64,000 bases of DNA from Spongospora subterranea f. sp. subterranea (GCA_049724395.1 JAUGWO010000169.1:1-64000); one strand, 5' to 3'. Shown: positions 1-12,019, numbered from the stretch's first letter. The notes: generated by a model not told the origin, from the sequence alone. Numbers and translations are program-made.

Positions 1-1
1 T

Positions 2-2915
2 TTACGAATCCTTTAGAATTTGTTGGAACAAATTCGTTGGTAATTGAAATTGTCTCAATAATCTCATTAATTTGCAGCGTCGTCGAATGTCGGCTGCCGG
101 TTCTGTCATATCAATCTGTATTGTTGATTTGTTGCAAGCTGGATTTGCCAATAGGTTAGCCCCAAGGTATTTCATTGTTGTCGCAGTATGGATTTTGTGA
201 TTTGCATCAACTACTATTTTGTCTGAGTCTGCGTGTCTATTAAACAGGAGAAATGTCTTCATCCATTGTAATTGGATTTTGTTGGCCTTGCACCAGTTAT
301 ACAGTTCGCTGCTGCTGTCTCGTAGTTTATCAGCGACCTCTTTCTTAGAAGTGCCCTGTTCCCATTGTGTAGTGTCGTCAACATATACGTTGCTATTGTT
401 CATATTTAAAGGTGCATCATAGATATACAATATCCACAGTAGAACACTAATACTGGACCCTTGTGGAATTCCATTATTCTGCTCAAACTGTGATGATCGC
501 ACATTTCGAAAATGCACCTCGTACATTCGGTTCGTTAACCAGTTATCAATTAACAGTGTTAGATATGGCTCTATTCCCATTCGATTCAATTTTTCTATCA
601 AGAGTGGTCGTTGGACTCTGTCAAAAGCTTTCATGTAGTCGTATAGGACCACAGCAAATCGATTTTTTGATGCGGCAGCAATGGCTGGACTGTGTAGAAG
701 TCTAAGCAACGCATGTGAGGTGCTGTGAGCTGGTCTGCAGCCCGACTGATTCTTCGGAATGTGTTTCTCTGATTGCCTGCGTAGTCGATGTTCAATGATA
801 CTTTCAACCAATTTTGCCAAAGAAGTCAATAAGGCTATCGGGCGGTAGTCACCGGGTTTGGATTTCGGTAAAGGGATTATTTTTGCCATCTTCAAGGTAT
901 CTGGGAATGACCCTTTTACAATGATGTCATTGTTAATCGCTTGTCGGATACTGTCTGCTAATTTGTCATTTGCGCAGATTTGTTTAGAAGTTTTGAAGAG
1001 ATCCCGTCTATTCCAGGAGCTGCTCTACTTTTTGCCTTTGTCACTGCCCTGTCCAGCTCTCTTTTTGTGATGGGTGGTGGATGGCTACAAGCCCTTCGTC
1101 GTTTTAGGTCCATGACCAATTCACTGTATTTTGTTCGCTCATCCTGGGATAGCTCAAGATCGAGTGGGTTATAAATGGCGCTGAAATTTTGGCATTGTTG
1201 GTACGTGTTGCGAAGATACGATGCTTTTTGTTTGTTTGCGGAATCAGGGTTTTCAGCATCTTCCATGTTGCTGTTCCCGTACTGTCCTTACTAGCTTCCT
1301 TTGCCAGCCTAAGTAAGTGTTTGTGTTTGTGTTTTTAAAAAAGGTTTTTGAAACGTGTGTCTAGTTTCTGTAATTTTCGTTTCCTTTTCTCGATGCGTTC
1401 AGGTCGGTGCTGTTGTATCATCAATTGTTGCCATTCTGTTTTGGCGCGGTTCCTTCGCTTGTACGCGATTTTCAGTTCATCGCTCCAGAAGGGACATGCG
1501 TTGCTACGAATAGTTTTGTGATGGATCGACTATGAATATTTGTTAGAGTCAGTTGATCGCGTTTCATGTATGTGATTCGCTCCATGAGCTTGTTCATGGT
1601 TCTTTCATTATCTATTATTTTGATGGGCTCTCTCAGCGTGTTTGTGCGTTTTTGCCGACTTGTTGGGATGGTAGTTTTGATAATTGTTGGCAGATGATCA
1701 CTGCTCAAGCTAGCGTGCGCTTTCCAGCTTTGGACGAATGGGAGAAATTCTTGATTGCAAAGCGTGATGTCTAAATTGTTTGAACCTCTGGTTGGTGTGT
1801 TCCATTGCGGTCAATGGGTTTCCCTGTTTATGATGCAGTAGGTGTATTGTCGTATTCCATTCCCTGCTGTCTCGTAGTTTTGGAAAGGAATTATCAATCC
1901 ATTTTCGGATATTTGTGCTAAACGGCTTTGTGGAGTGGCTTATTATGATGATGTTGATTTTGAACAGGAATGCCGCTATCGTGAGCTCAAATAGCCCAGC
2001 CCATTGACGATCTTGTTGCATTATGTCGAGGTAATCATCTAGTGTATTACCCTCGTGGTTTGGTAATGATCCTGCATAGTTCAATATCGTTTGTGCTATC
2101 ACACGTCCTTGCTGTGGGTTTCTGGCGTATTGACAGATATCTTTTCTCAATTGTTGAACGGATGAGTTAGGGATGGCCCCTGATGTTCGGATTGCTTCCA
2201 GGGCACAGCTTCCTATCCCGATTACATCTTTGAAAACGTTAAGCTCTTGGATAATTTCAATCAACCGTGTTGGGTGCATTCCATCACGTTTTTGGACTTG
2301 TGGTCCTTGTTTCGAGGTAGTTATCGTTGTTGTTTCTTGCCTTCTTTGTTGTGTGTCTGTGGTGAGATCAATGGCTTTGTTTTTGGGGTGTGATTGTTTG
2401 TATTGATGGATTAGTGCAGTCCTTGGTTGTCTGGTTTGTTCACAGGTATGGTGTGTTGGTGTGTTTAAAAGTGTTCGTTGGATCTCACGACAGTCGGCAC
2501 TCATTGGAGTGTCATGCATTATGTGGTCTGCGATTTTGGTCATTTGATAACTGTTCCTATAATTGAGGTAGGCCGTGCCGACTGTTTGTTGTTCGTGGGG
2601 GTGATTTGTGTAATGTGTGTAAAATAATAATGATTTCAAACTGTCGCGGTAACTGCCGCGACATGAAGGGGGTCGCCTCGCAGTGCTTGTTGTTGTGGGA
2701 TCGCATCTCTGTGAAATTCGAGCAACAGTTTCATTTTGTTGCCACTGCTTTAACAAGCGGATTACAGTTGTGCTGTTCTTTTTTGTATTTATTGTATCTC
2801 GCATCCAGTGGGGAGTTTTGTTTGTTTGTCTGCAATGATGTTGTGTCAATTGGTGTGTTATTAAGTGTTTGGTTTGTTGTAGATACGATAGGTTATTGTA
2901 ACTATGGTGATGCAT
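2..2915 (-). mobile_element. LINE (non-LTR retrotransposon), 3' part beyond the left edge
   Basis: Reading on the minus strand, a reverse transcriptase runs from about 970 down to 2, with the usual DYRPIALL block, the QSGCR and GIPQGS blocks and the catalytic VYVDD near 300-390. A thumb region follows and continues past the window edge. Upstream (about 1,470-1,266) is the basic linker typical of LINEs (WSDELKIAYKRRN), and before that the tail of an AP-type endonuclease (LDITL, then SSDHLPTI near 1,710). Still further upstream, at about 2,230-1,800, an OTU-like cysteine-peptidase pattern appears (GIGSCALEAI, then RQWAGLFELTIAAFL). The reading frame changes at least three times between these parts (near 960, 1,270-1,470 and 1,710-1,800), so this copy is dead. 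The bulk of the endonuclease is not visible. The far 5' end, somewhere between 2,915 and 3,250, is not clear. Confidence 0.85.
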
Positions 2916-3249
2916 AATGTTTTCGTTCAGAAATTTAATTCTGATGAGTGGTTCGATTGTTTTTTGTATGGTTGTCGTGCCTTATTGACTATGAGTTTGG
3001 TTGTGCAGAAGGGCAGGGATCTCTGATTTTTGGGTGACAAAATAAAGGGCTGATCTTTATTTCCAAAAAACTGAATCGTAATTGTTTGAAACAATAAGTT
3101 GTTGTATTCACGAGGCTTAAGTTCAAGTAAATAACTTTCGCTGTCCTCGTGATGGGTCGTTGTCCAAAAGGACGAGTTTTCGTAAGTCCTGGGCAACAGT
3201 GTCGGTTTGAAACCTTCACTGCCCGGGTAGTGTAGTCGATCATCTTTGG

Positions 3250-4110
3250 TTGAAAATCGGCTATCGGGATGGGTCGCTTCCTTGGGTAAGGCTCCGTTCC
3301 CTTAGCCCTCCGCTTCCTCCCTTGGCGGCAGCAGATCGTAGAACATCACCTTCACTTACCCTCATCACGAGCACCATCTCGAGATACGTGACTCGCGCAG
3401 TAATTAGCGGAGTGCTCTGACTACTGTACTCTATGTAGGAGTATCAGATATCGGATCTAATACACAGTGTGTAAATAGCATCTATAGTAATCCACCTGAC
3501 CAGTGTATACCGATGTATGTTACAAAGAATTCTTTAGTATGTAAATGTATGTCATTTTATACAAGGGAAGGATAGATCAAAGACGACACCGGGTGTCAGA
3601 AATGGCATGGACTGGTTGATACGGATTGTTGGATGATTCGTATTTATACAATAGTTGTGTATTACGAATAGTGTCTGTTATGTATGATGGACACATGGAC
3701 TCGACAACGTTAGCAACAGATTCAAAACCTGTTGGTTGTAGGTAGACTAGGGACAGTCAACGGTCAACAAATCGGTGATTTGAACGACCAGGTCAGAGCA
3801 GGACCATGGGATCATCAAGTTTCAGACAACGAAACTCCGTGAAAAACTGCGACAATAGAGGGCTGCGGCACAGTGCCGTTAGAGATATGCCACAGATGTT
3901 AAGAAACTGCAACCCGAGGTGAGACAACGCCCGGCGTCAGAAAAAAAACGTTAACGGTCTCCTCCTAACCATGACGACCGTACCGAGGTCACATGGCTGC
4001 ATTCCCCAAGTACGATCGATCGAGACCTTGACTACTGTGCTACTAAATCAATTTTATTTTCATTCGCCTAAATCCTCGCTTACCCATCTGCAGAACCAAG
4101 CTAGTTCTCA
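3250..4110. other. No gene recognised; AT-leaning spacer before the Copia remnant
   Basis: There is no convincing coding region here. It may contain the untranslated leader or an LTR of the Copia element that starts just downstream, but I could not find paired LTR ends or a primer-binding site, so I leave it unassigned. Confidence 0.4.
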
Positions 4111-4116
4111 CAGGTT

Positions 4117-6508
4117 ATGGGCCCAGAACCAAGCCGATCCACGTCTTACACGACCACGATCGGCACCAAGATGGTAGCGCAGGACATAAAATCCACAAAC
4201 GCGCTGACACCGTACACGCTCAATTCAGGGAATTGGCTAATATGGTGTCGTGCCGTCCTTGCCGGAATTAAGCGAATAGGCGCCCTCGGCATTCTCAATG
4301 GGACTGAAGCCAGACCCAGCGGGACACCAGAGCCAGGCGTCAAACCAAAAGACTGAGAAAGAGGATGCCTCAGCCCAGACATTGCAGTCCCAAGTCAACG
4401 ACGCGCGACAGCAGTATCGAGAAGCACTTGCAGCGTTGAAAGCGGCCGCCACACCAGCAGCAGACGAGGCGGACATCGACAAGCGTCAAGCCCTAGTCGA
4501 CGCCGAGGCTGAAGCGGAAGGAGCTGAGGACGCCTACAACAAGATTCGTCAGCAGTGAGCAAGCATGCGAATGAGCACGACTCCCTCACCAGCACCTACC
4601 CAGACTTAGACGACTGGGAAAAGCGTCACGACTACGCCTATCACCTCCTGGTGGTATCGCTGTCAGAGCAGTACCAAGGCATGACGATCAAGTGCCCCGA
4701 CCTGCCGTCCCTGTGGCGAGCCCTCGAGAAGCACTTCGAAGGCAAATCTGCCGCGGACGTGATCCACGCCGAGAACCTGCTCATGTCACTGACGCTGTCC
4801 GACAAGGACGACCCCGAAGAGTTCCTGAACAGCGTGCGATTAGTCCAAACACAATGGAAAGCTGCGGCGCCGAATACCCGGACGCGAGGATGTTTTTAAC
4901 CGTCGCCCAAAAGCTTCCCCCAAGGATGTACGGCCTTCGGGATCAGTTCCTGTATGGACCGAAAGAGCGACAGAACTTTGCCTCCCTAGAGCAAGCCATC
5001 AAGGAGTTCGCCAAGAACAATCCCCTGAAACGCGAACCTGAAAGGGCGAACATGACCGACACAAACGACAAAAGCCAAAATGCCAACACTGCAAGCTGCA
5101 AGGCCACAGTAAAGAAGAGTGTCGGGCAAGAACTCACACCTGTTCAAAGTGCGGCGAAACCGGACACTTCGAGAAACGTTGCCGAAAACAACAGAAGATA
5201 CCGGTAAGAGAACAAGCACCGCCTTCGTCAAACTACGCCTTTTACGCAGCCAAGCGACAATGGTGGTGGTTTACCGGCGCTACGTCGTCGATCAGTTCCA
5301 AAGTCAGCGACCCCAAGCCGGTCGACTGCGAATCGCTCACCCTGGCCGACGGATCAACGATTCCCATCACGGGGGCTGGCCATGTAGACGTCGGGTTCCG
5401 CATCTCAAACGTCCTGCAGGTTCCAGGACCGAAAAGCGATTCAATCGAAATGGGTATACAAGGTGAAGACGCTTGAGGACGGTTCACTCGATCGATTCCA
5501 AGGCGAGGCTCGTGGCGAAAGGGTACGTAGACGACATCATCGTCGCGGCGAAGTCTTCGGCAGCTGTCGTGGCCGTCGAAGACAACCTCGAAAAGCACCT
5601 AAGGATCAAGCGATTAGGTGCCGTACGACATCTACTGGGATGGAAGGTTAGCGATTGTGGCGCGGGCGTAATAAAGATTTCTCAGGACGCCTACGTGCTT
5701 CAAGTGCTTGAGAAGTTTGGCATGCAAGACTGTACCCCCGCATCAACACCGGCTGTACATGGAAAAGCAAGCTCCTCAGATACGACCGATCTAAAGGACG
5801 TTGATTTCCCTTCGAGAGTGTGTTGGAAGCCTGATGTACATCGCGAACTGCACCCGACCCGACATCGCGTACGCGGTCCATCATGCAGCTCGATTCCTGG
5901 CAGAACCGTCGCGTGAGAACGTCATAGCGGTCAAGCGAGTCTTATGCGTGTTCCGCGACGTCGAGATCAAGGAGGTGATCGGTTATGCAGACGCCGATTA
6001 CGTCGGCAGTGAAGGGGACTCGCATTCGACCTCCGGGTTTGTGTTCCTGCTGAACGGTCCAATCACATGGGTATCACGACGACAGCGCCTTACAGCGATG
6101 TCGACGACGGAAGCAGAGATTTACGCTCTGGCGGAGGCGGCCAAGGAAGCGTCATGGATCCGAGACCTGTTGGTCAACATGAGTCTGATCCCAGCCGACT
6201 CAAAGGTCAAGCTGATGGAGGACAATGCCGCATGCCACGCCCTGGCGACGGGGACTAAGGCCCCGACACGTAAGCATCTGGCTGTCCGGATCGGGTTCGT
6301 GCGAGACCTGGTTGGTGAGGGCATCGTCAGCATCGAACGCTGCCCGACGACGGAGATGCTCGCGGACCCGCTCACGAAGGCGTTGGGACCCACCGAGCTA
6401 CGACGAAAGATGGGGAGACTTATCGAGGTAGGAGTAAAGGAGGGGAGAAGTACGTGCACCACCGTGACCGACGGGATGTACATCAGGCTTCCAACACCCT
6501 CTCGGTAA
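4117..6508 (+). mobile_element. Copia (Ty1-type) LTR retrotransposon fossil
   Basis: Recognisable parts, in order, are a gag-like region (about 4,150-5,050); two CCHC zinc knuckles near 5,080-5,190; a retroviral-type aspartic protease region near 5,250-5,440 (TGATSSI context); the tail of a Copia reverse transcriptase with a YVDDII motif near 5,520-5,800; and RNase H at about 5,960-6,440 (GYADADY, then SRRQRLTAMSTTEAEIYAL). This order, with RNase H at the end of pol, is Copia. The element is broken with several breaks and is shorter than a full Copia element. No LTR pair was identified. It is moderately old, since motif residues are still easy to read. A second copy of its tail lies directly downstream. 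Confidence 0.85.
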
Positions 6509-7057
6509 GGGAAATCAACGTCCTTTAGATCGGTCGTATCTGAGGAGCTTGCTTTTCCATGTACAGCCGGTGTTGATGCGGGGTTACAGTCTTGCATGCC
6601 AAACTTCTCAAGCACTTGAAGCACGTAGGCGTCCTGAGAAATCTTTATTACGCCCGCGCCACAATCGGTAACCTTCCATCTCAGTAGATGTCGTACGGCA
6701 CCTAATCGCTTGATCCTTAGGTGCTTTTCGAGGTTGTCTTCGACGGCCACGACAGCTGCCGAAGAGATCAAGGAGGTGATCGGTTATGCAGACGCCGGCA
6801 GTGAAGGGGACTCGCATTCGACCTCCGGGTTTGTGTTCCTGCTGAACGGTCCAATCACATGGGTATCACGACGACAGCGCCTCACAGCGATGTCGACGAC
6901 GGAAGCAGAGATTTACGCTCTGGCGGAGGCGGCCAAGAACACGTCATGGATCCGAGACCTGCTGGTCGACATGAGTCTGATCCCAGCCGACTCAAAGGTC
7001 AAGCTGATGGAGGACAATGCCGCATGCCACGCCCTGGCGACGGAGAGTGTTATTTAG
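6482..7057. mobile_element. Second, partly inverted copy of the Copia tail (fossil)
   Basis: Bases 6,482-6,766 are the reverse complement of the reverse-transcriptase tail at about 5,565-5,838. Immediately after, 6,767-7,050 repeats the RNase H start (from about 5,966) in the direct orientation. The order is therefore tail (+), RNase H (+), tail (-), RNase H (+). Identity between copies is very high by eye, so the rearrangement is recent or artefactual. The copy is broken and ends at an AT-rich boundary near 7,055. Confidence 0.8.
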
Positions 7058-7096
7058 ATACATACCTTGACGATAAATATGATACTTTTACATCAC

Positions 7097-7130
7097 ACAA
7101 TTTATCAATAATTATTTATTGATAAATTGT
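7097..7130. repeat. Perfect AT-rich hairpin, 15-bp arms
   Basis: A 15-base arm (ACAATTTATCAATAA), a 4-base spacer and its exact reverse complement form a perfect hairpin at the border between the Copia debris and the AT-rich island. It could be a transcript end or a breakpoint signature; no function is shown. Confidence 0.8.
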
Positions 7131-7166
7131 TATAATTACAACGATTATATTTTGATTTAATTTGTA

Positions 7167-7989
7167 TTATTCATCAGCATTCAATCTGGCATTATTCCCT
7201 GAGGATAAAGTATCTTGGGACATAGTGTCTTCGTTTTTCACTTCAAGATCATCATCATTTTGAAACAACCAGCCCCTGACGCCAATGCTCTGGAGAAATG
7301 AAACCATTTCTGGGAATAATCGGCTTTTGGGATGATGATAAAGAGTCTCCCACTGCTACTTATTGGCAATTGGCCAAAATAAATTCGTTTCGACGTATTG
7401 TAGTTGAACTTGGAAATCTTCGCCCACTGATCGTCCTTGTACAATGACGGCAGTGGGATATCGGTTGATATTGTCGCCTTTGTTGATTTCCTTTTGGAAA
7501 CAGTTATGATCCCATATGTAATGTGACTTCACTGCCTTTTCGAATTTCCAAGTATCCTTTTCTTTGCCTCCTTTTGCGAGCAGTGCATCGCCAATGGTAG
7601 CTTGCCCATAGATACAGGTGAATCTATAGTAAATACGGATGTTCCTAGCGAGCATGTCCAAATACTTTCTGCATGTTGACTGCACGCTCAGCTGGTTTGT
7701 AAGCAATCTGACGAGAGGACATTATAAGAACTATTAGTCGGCACGGCTATATCAAAATATATCTATATAAACACAAAGAACGAAAAAATAATGGATGATT
7801 TTTACCATGTTTGGGCAGCAGAGCCAGGAGAGCCGTTTCTTCCTGTTGGAGAGCCGTGACCAAGGGTATAAACAGCGCAATCCGCTGATCGTTGTTCGCA
7901 GTCTCAACCGCTTGTAGATTAGCCTCGGCTGATATGAGCTTCGCTTTGACCTCAGCAATGTCTGCCTTGACTTCTTCAATCGACGACAT
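7167..7989 (-). CDS. Coiled-coil protein of unknown function, two-part gene, possibly broken
   Basis: The first part (7,989-7,806) opens with ATG and encodes about 61 residues. They form an Ala/Glu/Leu-rich heptad segment (MSSIEEVKADIAEVKAKLIS at the start) that ends at a GT donor-like site (GTAAAA). Such amphipathic headers occur in front of effector-like proteins of several protists and fungi, but I cannot assign a family. The second part (about 7,710-7,167) encodes a soluble segment of about 180 residues that I do not recognise, ending at a TAA at 7,167-7,169. One TAG at about 7,356 interrupts it in frame. I could not find a splice junction that joins the two parts in frame. The gene may have another intron, carry a real stop, or be decaying. 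The AT content is higher than in the housekeeping genes. Confidence 0.45.
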
Positions 7990-8648
7990 CGCTCAATCAC
8001 AATACTAATGAGAGGACATTCCGTGCTCGCACTGTGTCACTCTTCTGTGACTGTATCAATGATTGAAGTCATATATACAGTACTACAATGGTCTTATATT
8101 CACGTACAGTATCAGTGACTTTCCATCAGATCCCGCTGGAGTCTCTCACCAATTCAATCCCTCTGACCGTTATAGATGGCAGTGGAACATTTGATAAATG
8201 TATTTTAGTTTTACAATGAGCAGCCCAATGACTTTTAGATATGGCTTTATTACGAGTAAGACATAATTTTTGTTTATTTGTTAAAGTAATTGGCTCAATA
8301 GTTTGTTCATAATGAGTGACCTGTTTTTGGTGTGTCACACACCCAGACAACCACTTTATCAACAATTTATGCTACACATTCCTCAATATCACTGTCATCA
8401 TTAATTGGTTCAACTGTATTTTCAATGACTGTTTCAACTTGCTCAAATTGACTTTCAAATATCTAATCAAATGTATTTTTAATCAAATCAAATGGAATTA
8501 CTAATTTATCTCCCACATTTTGAAAATCTGCGGGATTTTGGAGAATGATATTGTAAAATTTAATTAAATCTCTCATATTGTTAATTATAATATATTTTCA
8601 TTTTTTGAATTTTTTCACAAAAGTGGCGAGCAATTTACTCATCAATAT

Positions 8649-8995
8649 TTAAAAGTATCTGGTCTCTGTATTCAATTGCCTACGTGATTGTTTTAAATGA
8701 TTTACACATTGTTTTACAATAAATTTTTTTATTCTAACTATCAAAGTATCATTTCGTTTTTGAATGTTATGACCATATACCGAATTATCTAACCTATTCT
8801 GTTGATTTGTCCTATGACTTACCCAGCGCAAGTTTTCAATAAAATTATCCAATTTGTATTTATTTATATGATCTACTTGTGGATAATTGTATGGATTATC
8901 AATAAATGAAAGTGCTATCAATTATTGAATGTAATTATTGATTTGTTTAGAATGTTTGAATAAACTAACACATAAATAACCATCACTTCTCTTAC
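8649..8995 (-). pseudogene. HNH homing-endonuclease-like remnant (NUMOD4/HNH type)
   Basis: On the minus strand the sequence reads through a NUMOD4-like segment (GYLCVSLFKHSK) into an HNH core (NPYNYPQVDHINKYKLDNFI, then ENLRWVSHRTNQQNR). This pattern is characteristic of HNH_3-type homing endonucleases of bacteria, phages and large DNA viruses. The remnant covers about 110 residues and is interrupted, so it is probably inactive. It lies inside the AT-rich island, whose composition suggests foreign origin; that is inference. No host gene split by it was found. Confidence 0.65.
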
Positions 8996-9000
8996 TTTGT

Positions 9001-9733
9001 TTTGATATGATGCCGAGTCAGTTGTGAAAACTCTGATTTCGCTTCTTCATGACGTCTTTTCAAGTTGCAGTCTTTCGCTTTACATCATTTTCCTCCTTTT
9101 ATGCTAGGAATGCTGCCCAATATATGCCGCCTTTACTGTGATCGACATTCCTGCAGCTCCCAACCAGCCCACCAAGGATGACGCAATCGGCATCACGATC
9201 TGTCAAGGTTCCGTTATCGCTGAAACGATACTAAGTTATCGAAGTGACCGCCCTTTGATAGGTACAACTCATATATTTGCAGCTGCTCGGGATCGACACG
9301 CTGTTTCGGCGTTCTTAAAAATCCGAAAAACAGATATCGTTCCGTGACGAATGGGATATTCTATCGCGAGGATTGGCGGCGTTGTCGTGCCGCGGCACAT
9401 TATCGCAGAGAGCTTGGTTTCGGTGCAAGTTGAATCCGCGTCAAATCGGCGGATTGTTGAGAAACAACGCCACTGACGAACCAAAGTGACTTTCGATCGA
9501 AATCATTAAACTTCTTTCAGGCGGAAATGATAGTTACCGGTAACTTGATGTAAAAGTGCACTCCATCCTCAAGCGGAAAAGCAACTTCGCTGACTCTCCA
9601 CTGTTTTCGGTCCTCCGGTGGACGGCCGAGTTCGGAGTTACACTTGGGGGCTGCGGGACAGTGTGAAACGTAATGTGCCATCATTGCCATCATTGGCGCC
9701 CGGGGTACTAGGGGACCCACTTTCCGGGACGCC
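9001..9733. other. No gene recognised
   Basis: Only short open frames on both strands are present (for example 9,138-9,347 plus and 9,484-9,269 minus), none with a recognisable motif. The final 100 bases are GC-richer and probably hold the translocase promoter and 5' UTR. Confidence 0.4.
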
Positions 9734-11769
9734 ATGAGGACCATGTCGGGGATCTGGCCTGTCGAACCACATGAGAATAAGAAGGTGATCCCGATGATTC
9801 TCCTCGGGTTCCTGATGTGCTTTAATTACTCGCTGCTGCGCGATATCAAAGATATTCTCGTGAGTCTGATCATAAAAAAAAACCAACGTATTGTCAGAGA
9901 CTCCCGGTTTTTTGTTAGACCCTCGATGCGATGCCAATCGCCGTCATCCCGTGGCTGAAGTTCTGCGGCGTCCTCCCGGCGTCGATCATGACCGTCCTCG
10001 TATTCAACAAGATGAGCACCGTCATGTCGAAACCCGCCATCTTCAACACCTTCATGTCCGTCTTCATCGCGTTTTTCGCCCTCTACGGCCTGATTCTTCT
10101 CCCTCTAAAACCGTTCATTGAGCCAGGTGATCGCTGGATCTCGCCGACGACCTCATCGCTACCGAACTCAGAAACGTCCATGAACGATCTCCCTCCGTTT
10201 CTCGTTCCGTTGATCAGTATCGGCGCTTACTGGTCAACTGCACTGCTCTACGTAATGAGCGAGCTCTGGGGCATAATCGGATTATCGTTGCTATTTTGGG
10301 GATTCGCCAACGATATCTGTAGCACTTCCGAGGCGGAACGCTTCTACGTGCTGTTCAACGCCGGCGGGAACCTGTCGCTGATTTTCTCGGGCGGGGCGTA
10401 CCTGTTCGTGGGTTCGACGATGATGGACGAGCAATATGAGGATCGGTCGCGGGGGAACGATCAAAGCACCTACGTGGTGCTGGCGCTGGTGGTCGTGTTC
10501 GGCCTGGTGTCCATGGCTATCTACGCCTGGATGCAAAGGCATGTTGTGACCGATCTACGACTCTGCCGGGCTCTGGATCTGGGCCGTCCGGTCAATCAGG
10601 GATCCAAGCCAACATTTGCCCAGAGCTTATCGATCGTACTCTTCAATTCCTACATTCTGCTGATTGGTGTCATGGTAACCCTCATTCTCCGTCTGCATTC
10701 TTTTTCCAACAAGAAAACCAATAGTTCAGTCGATATCAAATGTTTACAAATTCATATTCAATCTTATTCATTGGCCAAATTCAAAGTCTTTTCATTTTTC
10801 CCGTAATCTGTCCCGTTTCGTCTGAAAATTGTTGATTCAAGTTGAAACAATCCCAAACCTTATTCAGGTTGTTGTCTACGGTCTGGCGATAAATTTTGTG
10901 GAAATCTACTACAAGGACTGCTGGAGTCGTCGGTTTTTGAAGCGGTCCGACCTGTTCATGTTCCATGGGAAGTTCGCAATCGCCAACGGCTGTATCTCGG
11001 GATGCTCCTGCTGGTCTTTGTGGGGGGCAAATCGATTCGCGTTCTGGGCTGGACCAAGACGGCCATGATTACGCCGATCACGATCATCGCAACCGCTTTG
11101 CCATTCCTGACTTTCTACATCGTCGACAAATACTCGACCTCGTTTTCGCTGGATTTCCTGGTTTGGTGGGGGTTCGTCACCATCGTTCTGTCCAAATCGT
11201 GTAAATACTCATTCTTTGATCCCGTGGTATGTTCGACCCGACAAACCCTATTCATTTTTTCTGTTTTGTCCAAAAAATCAAGGCATTCTAACAAGTTCAA
11301 CCTGTTGTCAAGTAATCACAGTTCTTTGAAACTGTTTTAGCAAGAAATTGATGTCTTTTTACAATTCGCACATAATAATGCAGAATTTCTCATTTTTTGT
11401 GCATTTTGTCAGAAAGAGATGACGTTTATTCCTCTTGGAGACGATCGTAGTCGTGCTAAAAGCGCTGTGGATGTGGTCGGTACCCGATTCGGGAAGGCGG
11501 TAGCCAGTGTGCTCCAGCTCCTTCTTCAGTCGATTTTTTGGACGTTTCAGGTATCGGATTACGTGGAGGTCCTGGTCGGCCTCCTGATCATATCGGTCGG
11601 CTCATGGTCGATCGGAACCATTGCGTTGGGGAGGAAATACGACGCCATGACTGCCGACGCCACCGCCAATCCACACCATGACGACGGCAACCGAAAAGTC
11701 TGGACACTGGCGACATCGCCAATCAATTCGGAAACCAGATTTCATCGTGAAAATACAACTAACTGGTAA
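9734..11769 (+). CDS. Tlc-family ATP/ADP translocase (nucleotide transporter)
   Basis: This is a multi-pass membrane carrier that exchanges ATP for ADP or moves nucleotides, as in rickettsiae, plastids, microsporidia and Rozella. The exons are 9,734-9,859, 9,919-10,674, 10,868-11,226 and 11,413-11,769, separated by GT-AG introns of 59, 193 and 186 nt. The start is ATG 9,734 or ATG 9,743. Family signatures are WPVEPHENKKVIPM followed by NYSLLRDIKDIL in exon 1, PWLKFCGVLPAS in exon 2, YGLAINFVEIYYKD and VGGKSIRVLGWTKTAM in exon 3, and the conserved KEM..IPL and VDVVGTRFGK blocks in exon 4. The coding length (about 530 codons) matches the family. Within exon 3, near 10,990-11,005, the frame slips by one base between FAIANG and MLLLVFVGG, with one base apparently missing. 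This is either a sequence error or an early pseudogene. Substrate direction cannot be read from sequence. Confidence 0.9.
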
Positions 11770-11880
11770 TAATTATCATTATCTCCCAAAAATTTGTCGC
11801 TACTCAAAAGATAACATTTCATCAAAACAATCAACTGTTTTGGAAAAGCGTCTGACAAAAGGTAATTTACCAAAAAATGT

Positions 11881-11976
11881 ATCAACAGAGTGTGATATTG
11901 CCAAGTGATGTAATCAACAGAGTGTGATATTGCCAAGTGATGTAATCAACAGAGTGTGATATTGCCAAGTGATGTA
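11881..11976 (+). repeat. Three tandem copies of a 32-bp unit
   Basis: The unit begins ATCAACAGAGTGTGATATTG and is repeated three times with no visible change, about 110 bp downstream of the translocase stop codon. Confidence 0.9.
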
Positions 11977-12019
11977 TCAATTGAATCTGTTATAACTCCT
12001 CTTCCGTCCCCCTATTGCT

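Larger units (their letters stand above)
7060..9000. other. AT-rich island
   Basis: Base composition changes sharply here compared with both flanks, most strongly between about 8,240 and 8,990, where long A/T runs dominate. It contains the coiled-coil gene and the HNH remnant. The stretch 8,000-8,640 shows no convincing gene. Confidence 0.6.
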
